From contig JAPJBO010000718.1 of NCBI GenBank assembly GCA_030068145.1, positions 1 through 64,000 of the forward strand: a DNA stretch of 64,000 bases, read 5' to 3'. Below, piece after piece: positions 34,850-43,790 of the stretch; the first letter of the stretch is position 1, and every line of letters starts with the position of its first letter. The stretch comes from Diplonema papillatum. Lineage: Eukaryota; Euglenozoa; Diplonemea; Diplonemida; Diplonemidae. The notes beneath the pieces are model-generated. The model did no database searches, was not told the origin of the DNA, and worked only from the letters and a program-made list of their open reading frames with translations. Both the position numbers and the translations under genes were made by a program.

Positions 34850-36856
34850 CTAGGCAGCTTCAAGAGCTTCATTCACCAGCCGGTCTTCGACGGCCGCCAC
34901 GCGGGACGGGGCAAGGGAATCCAACGATAAGCCGATGGCAGCCCACAGGCCGGCGTCCACCCAGTCACGCCGCCCTTCCAAGCGGGGGCAGCGGGCGAGC
35001 AGGGCCCCCGCGAGGACCGCGATCACGGGCGGGCACACCGCGTTGCCGAGCATGTGGTACTGCTCCTTGATGTACGTGTTGAAGCCGACGAAGTCGCCGT
35101 ACCCGGGCAGCGGCTTGGAGAATGTGCTCGGGGTGTACGCGCCGAGCCTGAACGAGTTGCTGAACCCCATGAGCCGGGCGCACTCCCTCGGGGTGAAGCG
35201 GCGCGGGTGGTGCGGCGCCGGCGACGGGACCAGCTGCGAATTTCCCTTACCGACGGTCACGCCGTAGTGGCTGTCGAGCGTCGCGCACGTCGTGTTCCCC
35301 CACGCGAGCTTCGCCGGCTTCCACGCCCGCGACCGCGTCAGCAGCTGGTCCATCTGCGCGTCGCTGAGGCGGAACAGCGAAGCGGGGGACGGGCGCGCTT
35401 CCACGCCGGCGAGAACTTCGTCGGGGACCCCCGCCGCCGCGAGGCCGGCCTCCAGCTCTCCCTCCGGGTGCAACACGTCGGCGGCGCGCAGACCGAGGTC
35501 CGGCAGGAACGGGAACAAAAATGGCGATGGGTCGCCGCCGCCGTTTTCCGGCCGCAGCAGCCCCGTGAGGTAGACGCGCTTGCGGGACTGCGCGGTGAGC
35601 CCGCGGGACGAGTACACTTCCGTCGAAACCATGTACCCGGCGCCCTCGAGGGCCGCGACAATGGTGCCAAAGGCGTTGCCGCTGTCCGTGAGCAGCAGCC
35701 CCGGCACGTTCTCGAGGAGGAAAGCCGCGGGGCGGCAGTCGCTGAGGATGCGGACGATCTGCGTGTACAGCTGGCCGCGCCCCGCGTGCTCGTGCACTGC
35801 ACCGGCGGAGAGCTTGCGGCCCATGGACACTTTTTCGTCCTCGAGCCCGGGCTGGTCACCCAGGCTCGAGAAGGGCTGGCACGGGAACCCGCCGACAAGG
35901 AGGTCGTGGCGCGGGATGGCTGCCGAAGGGACGCTCCAAATGTCGCCAGCGACGGCGCCGCCAGGCAGCGCGTTCCGCCGCAGGTTCGCCCGATACACCT
36001 GCCTGCTCGGCGGGAAGATCTCCGACGCGAAGACGCACGCGCCCCCCAGCGCCTCGAGGGCGTGCCCGAAACCGCCGATGCCGGCAAACAGCTCGCAGAA
36101 GGTGAACGAGGCCGCGCGGGCGGGAGCGGGCTCCGCGGCGCGCTCTTGCGCCCGCTCCGTTGTTCGCTCTCGCGCTTGCCCTCGCTCACCTTGATCTTGC
36201 GCTTGCCTTTGCTCTTGCACTCGCTCTGCTGTTCGCTCTTGAGCTTGCTCTTGCTCTTGAATTCGCCCCGCAGTTCGCTCTTGCGCTCGCTCTCGCTCAG
36301 TTGGATCTTGCGCTTGCGCTCGCGCTGCTGTTCGCTCTTGCACTTGCACTTGCTCCTGCACTCGCTCATGCGCTTGCTTTTCCTCCGGTGTCGCCTGCTC
36401 CTGCACTGGCGCCCGCTGCGCCTCCCCTCCCGCCCGCTCCCGCTTGCGCTCTGCCAGGAACCGGCGCAGGTCGGCGGCGAAGGACGAGGGGGCGCGCTCG
36501 GCGTGGACCGCCGCGTCGAACGGCTCCTCGCGCGGCACCTTCGCCGGCGCCGCCGGCGCCTCGCCGACCTCAACGCCCGACGCCGCCAGCAGCTCGCTGA
36601 GCGCGGCCGGGGCTCCGGCCGCGCTGGCCGCCGCCCGGCGCAGCAAATCCTCAACGCTCCGGCGCCGGAGCAGCGGCAGGCTCATCTTCCCCGTCGCTGG
36701 GTCCGCGCGCACACGCGACCCGTGCCGCCCCTCGGTGTGCCATCTCCTCGCTATGCAGCCGCAGCGCTCCAGCGTCTTGTACCCGGACGCGGTCAGCCGC
36801 GGCGGCAGCAGGAGCACCGGCTCGATCGCATCGTCTTTCGCTTGTCTAGTGTCCAT
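34850..36856 (-). CDS. C5 cytosine-specific DNA methyltransferase
   Basis: 668 codons from the ATG at 36,856, the first ATG with coding character; the frame is open further upstream. Motifs in order: I FCELFAGIGGFG (about residue 252), IV GGFPCQPFSSLG with catalytic Cys (about 324), VI ENVPG (about 383), VIII QSRKRV (about 422), IX RRFTPRECARLMGF, and X HMLGNAVCPP (about 604). It would transfer methyl from AdoMet to C5 of cytosine, in the nucleus. The catalytic part is compact like bacterial or phage enzymes. No BAH, CXXC, PHD or chromodomain is seen. The N-terminal 245 residues are Ala-rich, then a Gln/Glu/Arg low-complexity stretch (about 160-245) with imperfect VQEQ/QERTA repeats, perhaps coiled coil. 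Intact, no introns evident. Confidence 0.94.
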   Translation of the reverse strand: MDTRQAKDDAIEPVLLLPPRLTASGYKTLERCGCIARRWHTEGRHGSRVRADPATGKMSLPLLRRRSVEDLLRRAAASAAGAPAALSELLAASGVEVGEAPAAPAKVPREEPFDAAVHAERAPSSFAADLRRFLAERKRERAGGEAQRAPVQEQATPEEKQAHERVQEQVQVQERTAARAQAQDPTERERAQERTAGRIQEQEQAQERTAERVQEQRQAQDQGERGQARERTTERAQERAAEPAPARAASFTFCELFAGIGGFGHALEALGGACVFASEIFPPSRQVYRANLRRNALPGGAVAGDIWSVPSAAIPRHDLLVGGFPCQPFSSLGDQPGLEDEKVSMGRKLSAGAVHEHAGRGQLYTQIVRILSDCRPAAFLLENVPGLLLTDSGNAFGTIVAALEGAGYMVSTEVYSSRGLTAQSRKRVYLTGLLRPENGGGDPSPFLFPFLPDLGLRAADVLHPEGELEAGLAAAGVPDEVLAGVEARPSPASLFRLSDAQMDQLLTRSRAWKPAKLAWGNTTCATLDSHYGVTVGKGNSQLVPSPAPHHPRRFTPRECARLMGFSNSFRLGAYTPSTFSKPLPGYGDFVGFNTYIKEQYHMLGNAVCPPVIAVLAGALLARCPRLEGRRDWVDAGLWAAIGLSLDSLAPSRVAAVEDRLVNEALEAA

Positions 36857-37400
36857 TCCCTCGAGGCGGAGTGGACATCTGCTTTGTGCCGACCGCGTTC
36901 CTCTCCCGTGGCTTTCTTTTTTCGTGTTTCTGCAATTTTCTGCAGAGTTTTTTCCAGAATTCGGGTTTTCCGTAAGCGGGGGAGGCGCTGGATCGGCCGT
37001 CGTGACGCATCTTGGGCACTGAATGAGCTTGTCAGTTGTTAGAGGTGGTCGGCCGCTGCGACAGCGGTCAGTAATATTTCGTTCTGAACGATGCGATAGT
37101 GAGTGCTTTGCAGCAACTAATCCTGCTGATCTGCCATCGCGGGTGCCGGTTGAGTCTCTCACCCGAGAGGTCGGACATGCACTGGCGGTCCGGGACTTCC
37201 TAACTGGCAATATGGGTCTGGTGGGGTGACCATCCTATTCTCTCACACGTCGGGGCTACTCGATCGTACGTTAGACCCTTGTTTCACCCCTTTTCTGTAT
37301 TCCAGTGAAACTTGCAATAGCAGCATTCTTCTAATGCAGGAGTGAGTAGCCGACGGTGAATTCCTGGATGAGACTCCCCAGTGAAGGCGGGGGCACATCA
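36857..37400. promoter_or_regulatory. Upstream region of the methyltransferase gene
   Basis: About 540 bp between the methyltransferase start and the repeat at 37,401. I see no TATA box or other clear element. Promoter function is inferred from position only. Confidence 0.3.
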
Positions 37401-37468
37401 TTTTTAGCGTTTATTGTGGTTTAGAGGTTCGGTGTTTTAGGGTCTCCGGTTGACCATTGAGGCTGTGA
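37401..37468. repeat. 69-bp dispersed repeat, copy 2
   Basis: Direct copy of 31,646-31,714. Together the two bracket a 5.7-kb block that holds the whole methyltransferase gene. Confidence 0.9.
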
Positions 37469-37489
37469 GGCACGGTAGTAGGTATGCTT

Positions 37490-37608
37490 ATCAAAGTTGG
37501 CAAGCAAAGCCGACTTTGCTTAAATTTGCACAGGAGATTTGCTTCAGATTACGAGCAAATTTAAGCAAAGAAAAGCAAATTTAAGCAAATTTAAGCAAAG
37601 TTGGCATC
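37490..37608. repeat. GCAAATTTAAGC short repeats, left end
   Basis: AAGTTGGCAAGCAAAGC, GACTTTGCTTAAATTTGC, GATTTGCTTCAGATT and several AAGCAAATTTAAGC units. The same motifs occur in inverted order at 42,480-42,626, ending CTTTGCTTGCCAACT, so this is one end of an inverted pair. Confidence 0.85.
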
Positions 37609-37845
37609 ATGCACTACTAGTAGGGGTTTTGACAACTGAGGAAGCATGCAACAAAGGCAGGAAAAGGCGAACCTCCGGAAACGGAGCCGGGACTGTGTTG
37701 CACGGTAGCCGTGCAGGGCGACAAGAATGGTGCGGTTGAAGAAAAGCCTCGCAATGCTCAACCATTCGTACCGTGTTCCCGGAACAGAAGGCGAAGGACG
37801 ATCGAAACCCCCAACATGACACCAGAAAAGCTGAAGAGCGACTTC

Positions 37846-38466
37846 TTAGGGAGTACCGCGCACTTGTCGAGACACGCACTCTTCCTTCTCACCATTCCAA
37901 GCACTTCTTCTTCTCGTCGTCGCGTCTTGCGGACACGCGTTGCTCTCGCACTCGTCCTTCGAGAAGTCTTTGCATGTCTTGTCAGCACAGAAGCACATCT
38001 TTTCTTCGCTGTCCCACTGGCACTGCTCGTCTGCATTTTCAGGGCATTCGTCGCCGCACTCCTTCTCTGACAGCATCGTGCATGACTTTCCACACTGGCA
38101 CGCCTCTGTCTTATCATTCCACAAGCACTTCGTCGTCGCGTCTTGCGGACACGCGTTGCTCTCGCACTCGTCCTTCGAGAAGTCTTTGCATGTCTTGTCA
38201 GCACAGAAGCACATCTTTTCTTCGCTGTCCCACTGGCACTGCTCGTCTGCATTTTCAGGGCATTCGTCGCCGCACACGTTTTCTGACAGCATCGTGCATG
38301 ACCTTCCACACTGGCACGCCTCTGTCTTATCATTCCACACGCAGCTCTCCTCTTCATTCTCAGGACACTTCTCGAATTGGGCGCAGCTTTCTTTGGTAGG
38401 CAGTTCGTCACACTGTTCCTTGCCTGCGGCAGAGACGACGGCCAAAGCCACGAAGACTTTCAACAT
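37846..38466 (-). CDS. Secreted cysteine-rich repeat protein
   Basis: 206 residues from an ATG at 38,466. MLKVFVALAVVSAAG is a good signal peptide. The mature part is acidic and Cys-rich. It is built from 72-residue repeats with ACQCG.SCTMLS, CGDECPENADEQCQW, MCFCADKTCKDF and CESNACPQDATT, about 14 Cys per repeat, probably all in disulfides. The repeat is a 216-bp tandem duplication (37,921 and 38,137 are equivalent points) with few changes. After the last DATT an 8-bp CT-rich insertion shifts the frame compared with the earlier repeat, so the C-terminus (RRRSAWNGEKEECV...) is probably altered or an exon edge. No known family recognised. The short size and signal suggest a secreted or cell-surface protein. 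Confidence 0.75.
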   Translation of the reverse strand: MLKVFVALAVVSAAGKEQCDELPTKESCAQFEKCPENEEESCVWNDKTEACQCGRSCTMLSENVCGDECPENADEQCQWDSEEKMCFCADKTCKDFSKDECESNACPQDATTKCLWNDKTEACQCGKSCTMLSEKECGDECPENADEQCQWDSEEKMCFCADKTCKDFSKDECESNACPQDATTRRRSAWNGEKEECVSRQVRGTP

Positions 38467-39434
38467 TGTTACTTCAATTACACGGAATGAGTGATCAAGG
38501 TTCTGACTCTCAGACCTTGGGTCTATGAGGGCAGGGGGCGCTAGACACGAACAAGGGCACTCGTTCCTCTACTGTACGGTGGGTCATGTTCAAGGAACAG
38601 GGGGCAGTAGATGCATGTCAACGAGGTGGGAACATGGCCGGTCTCAACAAGAGGTCACACCGAACCAGCAGGCGTTCGAAGTCGATGTGCACGCCATACA
38701 AGAGCAGACGGCTAGTAAGGCCGGTGACAAGGTGCGAGCCGTACCGCAGGCAGGGCTTTCGCAAAGCTGCGACACTGAACGGCAGGCAGGTTTCGTCCTA
38801 CCCGTAGGCCTGGTGGAAGCAAGGAGTCAGGCAAGAGAGAAGAATCGCAGAATGAGCGCAGGGACGCTGGGCCGTGCTGTTGAAGAAATAGTTCAACACC
38901 GACACGGGCAACCCAAGGACAGTCAAACAGACCTTCAGGCAGGGAACAGCCTACGGCGGTGAAGTAACGAACCTCATCCGAGTGTCGGATGAAACCCCTT
39001 GCTACAGCGACTGTAACACACATGTACAATGTCGGACGCTAGCGTCTGTCAAGAGCATGCGTGACACAGCCGTGTCTTGAAGGTGAGATGGGACCACAAA
39101 GAGACCAAGGGAAATTAAAATACAGACCTTCTAATCCACGAATAGCGTTGGAAAGAGCACAGTGAGCAACCGGAGACTGCGGCGAACCAGGAGGTAAGGC
39201 AAACTGTTCGAAAAACGACGCTGGGGACGAAACAGCATAGATGACGCATTGGCGTTTGTTCGTGGTTTGCGCGACAATATGACGCCACTCAAGGGACTCA
39301 AGGTACAAAAGGGATGGGATTGTGGTCCACTATTTCGGCCACGCGCTGAACATTGGACGAAAGGGGTGCTTCCCTGCAGAATTCCCATTCGCTATGAAGA
39401 ACAGTGCCCGCATGCAACGCTGGATTCACCATTC
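38467..39434. other. No gene recognised
   Basis: 5' side of the secreted-protein gene. An open frame at 38,525-38,962 has no recognisable domain. At about 38,950 a stretch (CTACGGCGGTGAAGTA...) resembles one at about 33,475. Confidence 0.4.
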
Positions 39435-39535
39435 CTGCCGAACTTTGCTTAAATTTGCTTCAATTTTACTTGAGCAAATTTAACCCAACTCCGACCAACC
39501 GGACATTTATGTCCGGTTTAATCTGGATTTTTCTG
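39435..39535. repeat. GCTTAAATTTGC repeats and inverted terminus
   Basis: ACTTTGCTTAAATTTGCTTC runs into TTTAACCCAACTCCGACC. Its reverse complement (GGTCGGAGTTGGGTTAAGC) is at about 42,492-42,512, so 39.4-42.6 kb is bounded by an inverted repeat. Confidence 0.85.
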
Positions 39536-39754
39536 TAGGGGTGCTCAGGAGGCGCCAAAAAATTCCCAAAAATATGGAATTCACCCATTTAGAGCAAATC
39601 TTTCCATTGCCGCCCTCGAATGTCAAAAATTCGTCAGCAATGACGATTGAAACCAAGTGGCGAGATTGGGGAAACCCCCGGAAAACCGGCTTTTTCAATG
39701 CTTTGTCATCAACAGTCGAAACAATCCAGGAACTTGGGCAGTGAAAAGTACAAA

Positions 39755-40273
39755 ATGTCTGGAAGGAAGCGGGCGGCCACGGATATGGAGAGTGTGGGGT
39801 CGACAGAAGAAGAGGACAACGAGGAAGCAGAAGAGGTGGAAGAGGAAGAGGACGAGGAAGAAGAAGAGGATGAAGAAGAGGAAGAGGATGACGATGACGA
39901 CAACAACAGGTCGGGAAGGACAGTGCGCGAACAAGTGCATCATCTCGACGCCACCGCGCTTGGGCGGGTGACAGTGGTCGACTCTTGCGGGAACTGGGAC
40001 AGGCAACGGTCGCGACGTGAGTTCGGCGGTATCCGGGGTGTGACACTGCAGCTGCGTGACGAGCAGAGCGGGGGTACATCGCACTCATGCGAGCGATGGA
40101 GGGAAGTTTTGCGATGCCATCGGCATTGCGCCCGCGAACATTTCGACGTGCGTTGCAGGAGTGTGGCACGCTTACCGGAGCTGGACACTTATCAGGTATC
40201 GAGCTTCTGCCTCCAACACGGAGCCCAATCCGGAGACAGTGTACACAGCGCTGTACAATCACAGTTTCACTGA
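39755..40273 (+). CDS. Acidic low-complexity ORF of unknown function
   Basis: ATG in AAAATGTCTGGAAGG context. The product begins MSGRKRAATDMESVGSTEEE, continues as an almost pure Glu/Asp run of about 40 residues, then unremarkable sequence to a stop at 40,273. No domain recognised. It precedes the Gag-like ORF and may belong to the same element or be an exon of something longer. Confidence 0.35.
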   Translation: MSGRKRAATDMESVGSTEEEDNEEAEEVEEEEDEEEEEDEEEEEDDDDDNNRSGRTVREQVHHLDATALGRVTVVDSCGNWDRQRSRREFGGIRGVTLQLRDEQSGGTSHSCERWREVLRCHRHCAREHFDVRCRSVARLPELDTYQVSSFCLQHGAQSGDSVHSAVQSQFH

Positions 40274-40364
40274 GGGAGTTGATGCACCACGAAAAGTCGA
40301 TTAGAGAACTTAACACAGCCTTCAGGGTGTGGTTGGTTCAAAGAGAAATTCAAGTTTTCCCACG

Positions 40365-41393
40365 ATGTCAGGCTCGCCTCTTCCAACCGCGGAAAGGTAC
40401 GAAGCACGATTCCCTGCGAGGTTGCGGGAGGCGTGGTCGAGGAAGTACGCGTCGGACTCGGGCGAGAAGTTGCGGGTCAGGGTTCAGCGCCTGCAGGAGC
40501 TGTGCGTGCGCTGCTTCGGGCCGGTATCGGACTCGGTTCTGCCGAAGGTGCTGCTCGCGGTCCAGGAGCTGCTTGGAGTGCCGGCCAGCGAAGTTGCGGA
40601 ATGCGACCTAGTCAAGGCCTTGGCCATACTGGATGCATTAGAGGGACGTGATCCGTCTGGGGTGACCCAGGTGGTGGCTAAGGTCACAGGTCGGACGCTT
40701 CCGGCCGCACCGGAGATGGCGACGATGCAAGTGCTGCTGCAGCAGCAACAGGAACAGCTTGAACAGCAAAGACGCCAGCAGCAGCAAATGATGACGATGA
40801 TGACGCAGATGCAGGCGCAGCTAATGGGCCTCGCGCAGCAGCCGCCGCCTGCAGTGGCCTCGGCGACCGCGCTGCCTTCGTCGGCGACACCGATTGAGGC
40901 GGACGCGCCAATGGATGCGCCGATAGCGACAGCCACGCAGCCGGCGGCTGTCGCTCCGCGGGTGTTCGTCAAGGAGGCGAAGGACGTGCAGTCGCTGGCG
41001 AACGCGATCGAGGGCGACCCGGAGGGCCTCGTGCGTGATTTGGAGGTGGCGTACGTGTGTGGAAGGACCCACCTCGCTGGCGGCGAACTTTTGGAGTCTA
41101 ACTTCAACATGTTGCGGAGCTGGGTTCTCTCGGTGTCGGCAACGGTCGGCTGGTTGCAGAGCCCGGACCAATTGAGGTTGGGCAACGACCTCCTGACGGC
41201 CGTGAGGATGCAACGCCTCTACGTCGAGAAGGGACACAGCCGGCGCGACCTGCTCCGGCAGATAGGGACCCAGGCGGAAGACGCCCTCGACAAGGCCGAG
41301 GCGGTTCTCGACTCCAGGAAGGAGAAACACGGCCCCGCCAAAAAGATGGCGTTTAAGCCGCGGACGGGAAACGCCAAGGCCGGGGGAAAATGA
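40365..41393 (+). CDS. Gag-like ORF of a YR retroelement (copy 3)
   Basis: 342 residues from the ATG at 40,365. A Gln-rich helical stretch (about 120-150) is followed by the conserved domain AKDVQSLANAIEGDPEGLV...GNDLLTAVRMQRLYV, which matches the ORF at 47.4-48.3 kb and the fragment at 54.1-54.6 kb. The stop is part of AAATGACTGG, the same ATGA overlap with the next frame as in the other two copies. No YR or RT follows: the downstream frame soon gives way to a piggyBac-type fragment. Structural role (nucleoprotein particle) is inferred from position. Confidence 0.7.
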   Translation: MSGSPLPTAERYEARFPARLREAWSRKYASDSGEKLRVRVQRLQELCVRCFGPVSDSVLPKVLLAVQELLGVPASEVAECDLVKALAILDALEGRDPSGVTQVVAKVTGRTLPAAPEMATMQVLLQQQQEQLEQQRRQQQQMMTMMTQMQAQLMGLAQQPPPAVASATALPSSATPIEADAPMDAPIATATQPAAVAPRVFVKEAKDVQSLANAIEGDPEGLVRDLEVAYVCGRTHLAGGELLESNFNMLRSWVLSVSATVGWLQSPDQLRLGNDLLTAVRMQRLYVEKGHSRRDLLRQIGTQAEDALDKAEAVLDSRKEKHGPAKKMAFKPRTGNAKAGGK

Positions 41394-41765
41394 CTGGCCG
41401 ACCCCCGGCCCGTTTTGATGACGCCAGTTCCCTGCCCAGAACCTCCCCAATCGTTTATGAGGTTCTCTCCAAGGGCAGTAAGCGCCCCGTCGCGACCGTC
41501 CCCAACACCCCTAATGGTATATCGACCCCGGCTTCGCCCCCCGCCGGCTGTCGTGGCAGTGCGCCGAATGCAACCTCGTCCCCCGTCGGCACACACAAAA
41601 AATTCGTCGACGCGTCGACCAACACCGACCCAACCACCCAAGCGCATCCGATCCAACCCCTCCCTACTGTCGACTTCCGGCACGCCGCCGTTGGAACTGA
41701 TCCCTTCGTCGGAGATAGGCCGAGCAGTGTATCGCCTCATCAGCCGGAACGCGCACACCTCGGGC

Positions 41766-42087
41766 TAGCGACCACCCGTCGCGCCTGGCTGGCAAGTTCC
41801 ATGCCATTCTGGAAACAGACACCCGCGTTGCGTGCAAATGCCATGTTCGTTTGGTCAAGACGAAATATGTCTGCAAAACATGTGGCGTGGCTCTGTGTCC
41901 CGCTCCGTGTTTTACCCGGTTTCACACCCTCAAGAACCACCATTACTACGAGCCGGAAACTCCTGGGACCCAGCGCTTGAAGAAACGAGGCGGCCGCCCT
42001 TGCAAGCAGGGGCGCCCTCCCACACTCAAAGGAGTGCGTCTGACGTATACCGAGTCTACTGATGAAAGTGACTGCAGTGGCCAGTAG
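41766..42087 (+). pseudogene. piggyBac-type transposase C-terminal zinc ribbon (fragment)
   Basis: A frame without ATG reads SDHPSRLAGKFHAI, then CKCHVR, TKYVCKTCGVALCP and PCFTRFHT. The CxC...CxxC...C..PCF..(Y/F)HT spacing is the zinc-ribbon tail found at the end of piggyBac-like (DDE_Tnp_1_7) transposases, followed here by a basic tail. The catalytic domain is missing. Confidence 0.65.
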
Positions 42088-42476
42088 TTGCGTGAACTGC
42101 CCACCTGCCCCGTACCTCAATTTCCTGCGTCTTGCCCGTTATCTCGCCATCACTCCAACCCCCTACCCCCGGAACGCACGCAAAATGACGTCTGCCGCCT
42201 TTCTTCTTCTCTTTTGCTCAAGCCCAACCTAGGAAGGAAATCTAAACCACGCGAGAAAACAAAAGATTGTCAAGGTTGCGGTGAAACGTTGTCGACGAAC
42301 TAGAGACGGTCATAAGCGAGAAGACGATGACAGACTAGTGCAACATCATGTCAAAATTTCGCCTTCCAAGGGCGGCAATGGAAAGATATGCTTCGAAATC
42401 GCAAAATTCCAGCCCCAGAATGCCCAAAAGAGCGAAGGCACTCTATAAAAATGAAAAATAGGAAAAAGTGGAAATT
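42088..42476. other. No gene seen
   Basis: Unique sequence between the zinc-ribbon fragment and the right inverted repeat. Confidence 0.5.
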
Positions 42477-42626
42477 AACCTGTAGGTGCTTGGTCGGAGT
42501 TGGGTTAAGCAAAATTAAGCAAAATTAAGCGAAATTAAGCGAATCTGAAGCAAATCTGAAGCAAATCGACTTTGCTTTTTTCGGGGGTCACCAACTTTGC
42601 TTAAATTTGCTTTGCTTGCCAACTAT
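42477..42626. repeat. GCTTAATTTT repeats, right inverted end
   Basis: GGTCGGAGTTGGGTTAAGC, four AAGC(A/G)AAATT units, AATCTGAAGCAAATC twice, then ACTTTGCTTAAATTTGC and GCTTGCCAACT. The first part mirrors 39,435-39,535 and the second mirrors 37,490-37,608. Confidence 0.85.
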
Positions 42627-42639
42627 GGCTTATACACTT

Positions 42640-43690
42640 AACTACGGCTAGCCATGTTTGTAAGTGTTGCGACCGACACCAAGAAGAAATTCGCTTTGAA
42701 TTTAGCCTTGGGCCCCCCACGCTTGAGGAGGACGTGCGGTGGGGAGGGTCGGGTAGTAGAAAGAGAAGGTTTGGCAACAGCAGGTGTAGTAGTAGTGGTG
42801 AAAACTCAGCAACTGGTTGTAGACCTAGCTGTAGTTTATGTGTGAACTGTTTGCTGCTAAAAAAAAATTCTTTCTTGCGTAAGTGGCGACTGCTTGTTGT
42901 CCTCCGCAGTTAAGGTACTCTGAATGCACTCTGGCATCGTGGCTGGTTATCTGGTCGTAGCTCCTGGTTTGCGGTGTTTAGTTTTGCACCACGGTTTGTG
43001 GTGTCGTAGTTTCTTCTTTCAAAAACGCAGGTGGATGCTCAGGCCGTGGATGCCTTTTATTGCAGTGCCAGTTTTCGTCGTTCGTGTGTGGCAGTTCGGA
43101 CATTGGAGTGCCTCCGTGGCCCGGAGTAGGCTCTAGGCCACGCATTTCTTCGAGGCAGTGCCGCTGCTCTTGTCGGATGATGGGACGTCCGTGGTGGATT
43201 GAGAGCTGCGTTGTGCGGTTTCGTTCCCCGTGCGCGTTGGGGTCTGAAGTGCGGTGTGCGGTGTTGAGTTTGTCATTGCGTCGTCGTCGAGGTGGCACTC
43301 TTCCAAAGCAGTCGGCTGAAGCGGAGCACAGTCAATGGGCATTCAGAGAGTGCAAAGCATGTCTCTTGTAGGGCAGTGGGCAGCGGGCTTTGACTTGTTT
43401 TGATGTGCTCTCGGGAAAGGTCAGCGCGGTAGCGATGACCAGGAGATCACATACAGATGGGTGGGGAGAGGCCCTGGGACTAAGGCGTGACTACCCCCGT
43501 CCCTGTCCCTCCCAGGGCGCCACCCCGAATCTAGCCTGGCTCCACCACGGTGAAGGCCCACACCTGCGGTTTCCGTCCCTCGTATGCTTGTGCCTGGCAC
43601 TTCTTGGGCCAGACAGTGGTCAACATGGTCGCTCATGGGCCAGCCAGGGGTCCACCAGTGGTCGAACCCAAAATACTAGTGTCAATTTCG
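42640..43690. other. No gene recognised
   Basis: About 1 kb with short frames on both strands (for example 42,978-43,298 minus) that show no domain. May be host intergenic DNA or the eroded 5' part of the following retroelement. Confidence 0.4.
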
Positions 43691-43790
43691 ATCACACTCT
43701 ACAACGCTCGACTGCACTCTACTACACAGACCGGAACCGTGCTATGAAGCCTTCAAGGCGGAGTATGCGGAATACATCCGATGTCGACCG

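Noticed and set aside
36857-37210. Longer N-terminus of the methyltransferase (frame open to 37,210)
   Set aside because: The extension starts at a non-ATG codon and lacks coding character. The ATG at 36,856 is a better start.
31646-37468. Calling the 69-bp direct repeats LTRs of a methyltransferase-bearing retrotransposon
   Set aside because: Too short, with no TG...CA ends, primer-binding site, RT or integrase in between. Kept only as an open observation.
39695-40084. Ser-only and Phe/Leu-rich minus ORFs
   Set aside because: Antisense of the acidic GAA/GAG/GAT run at 39,800-39,905.
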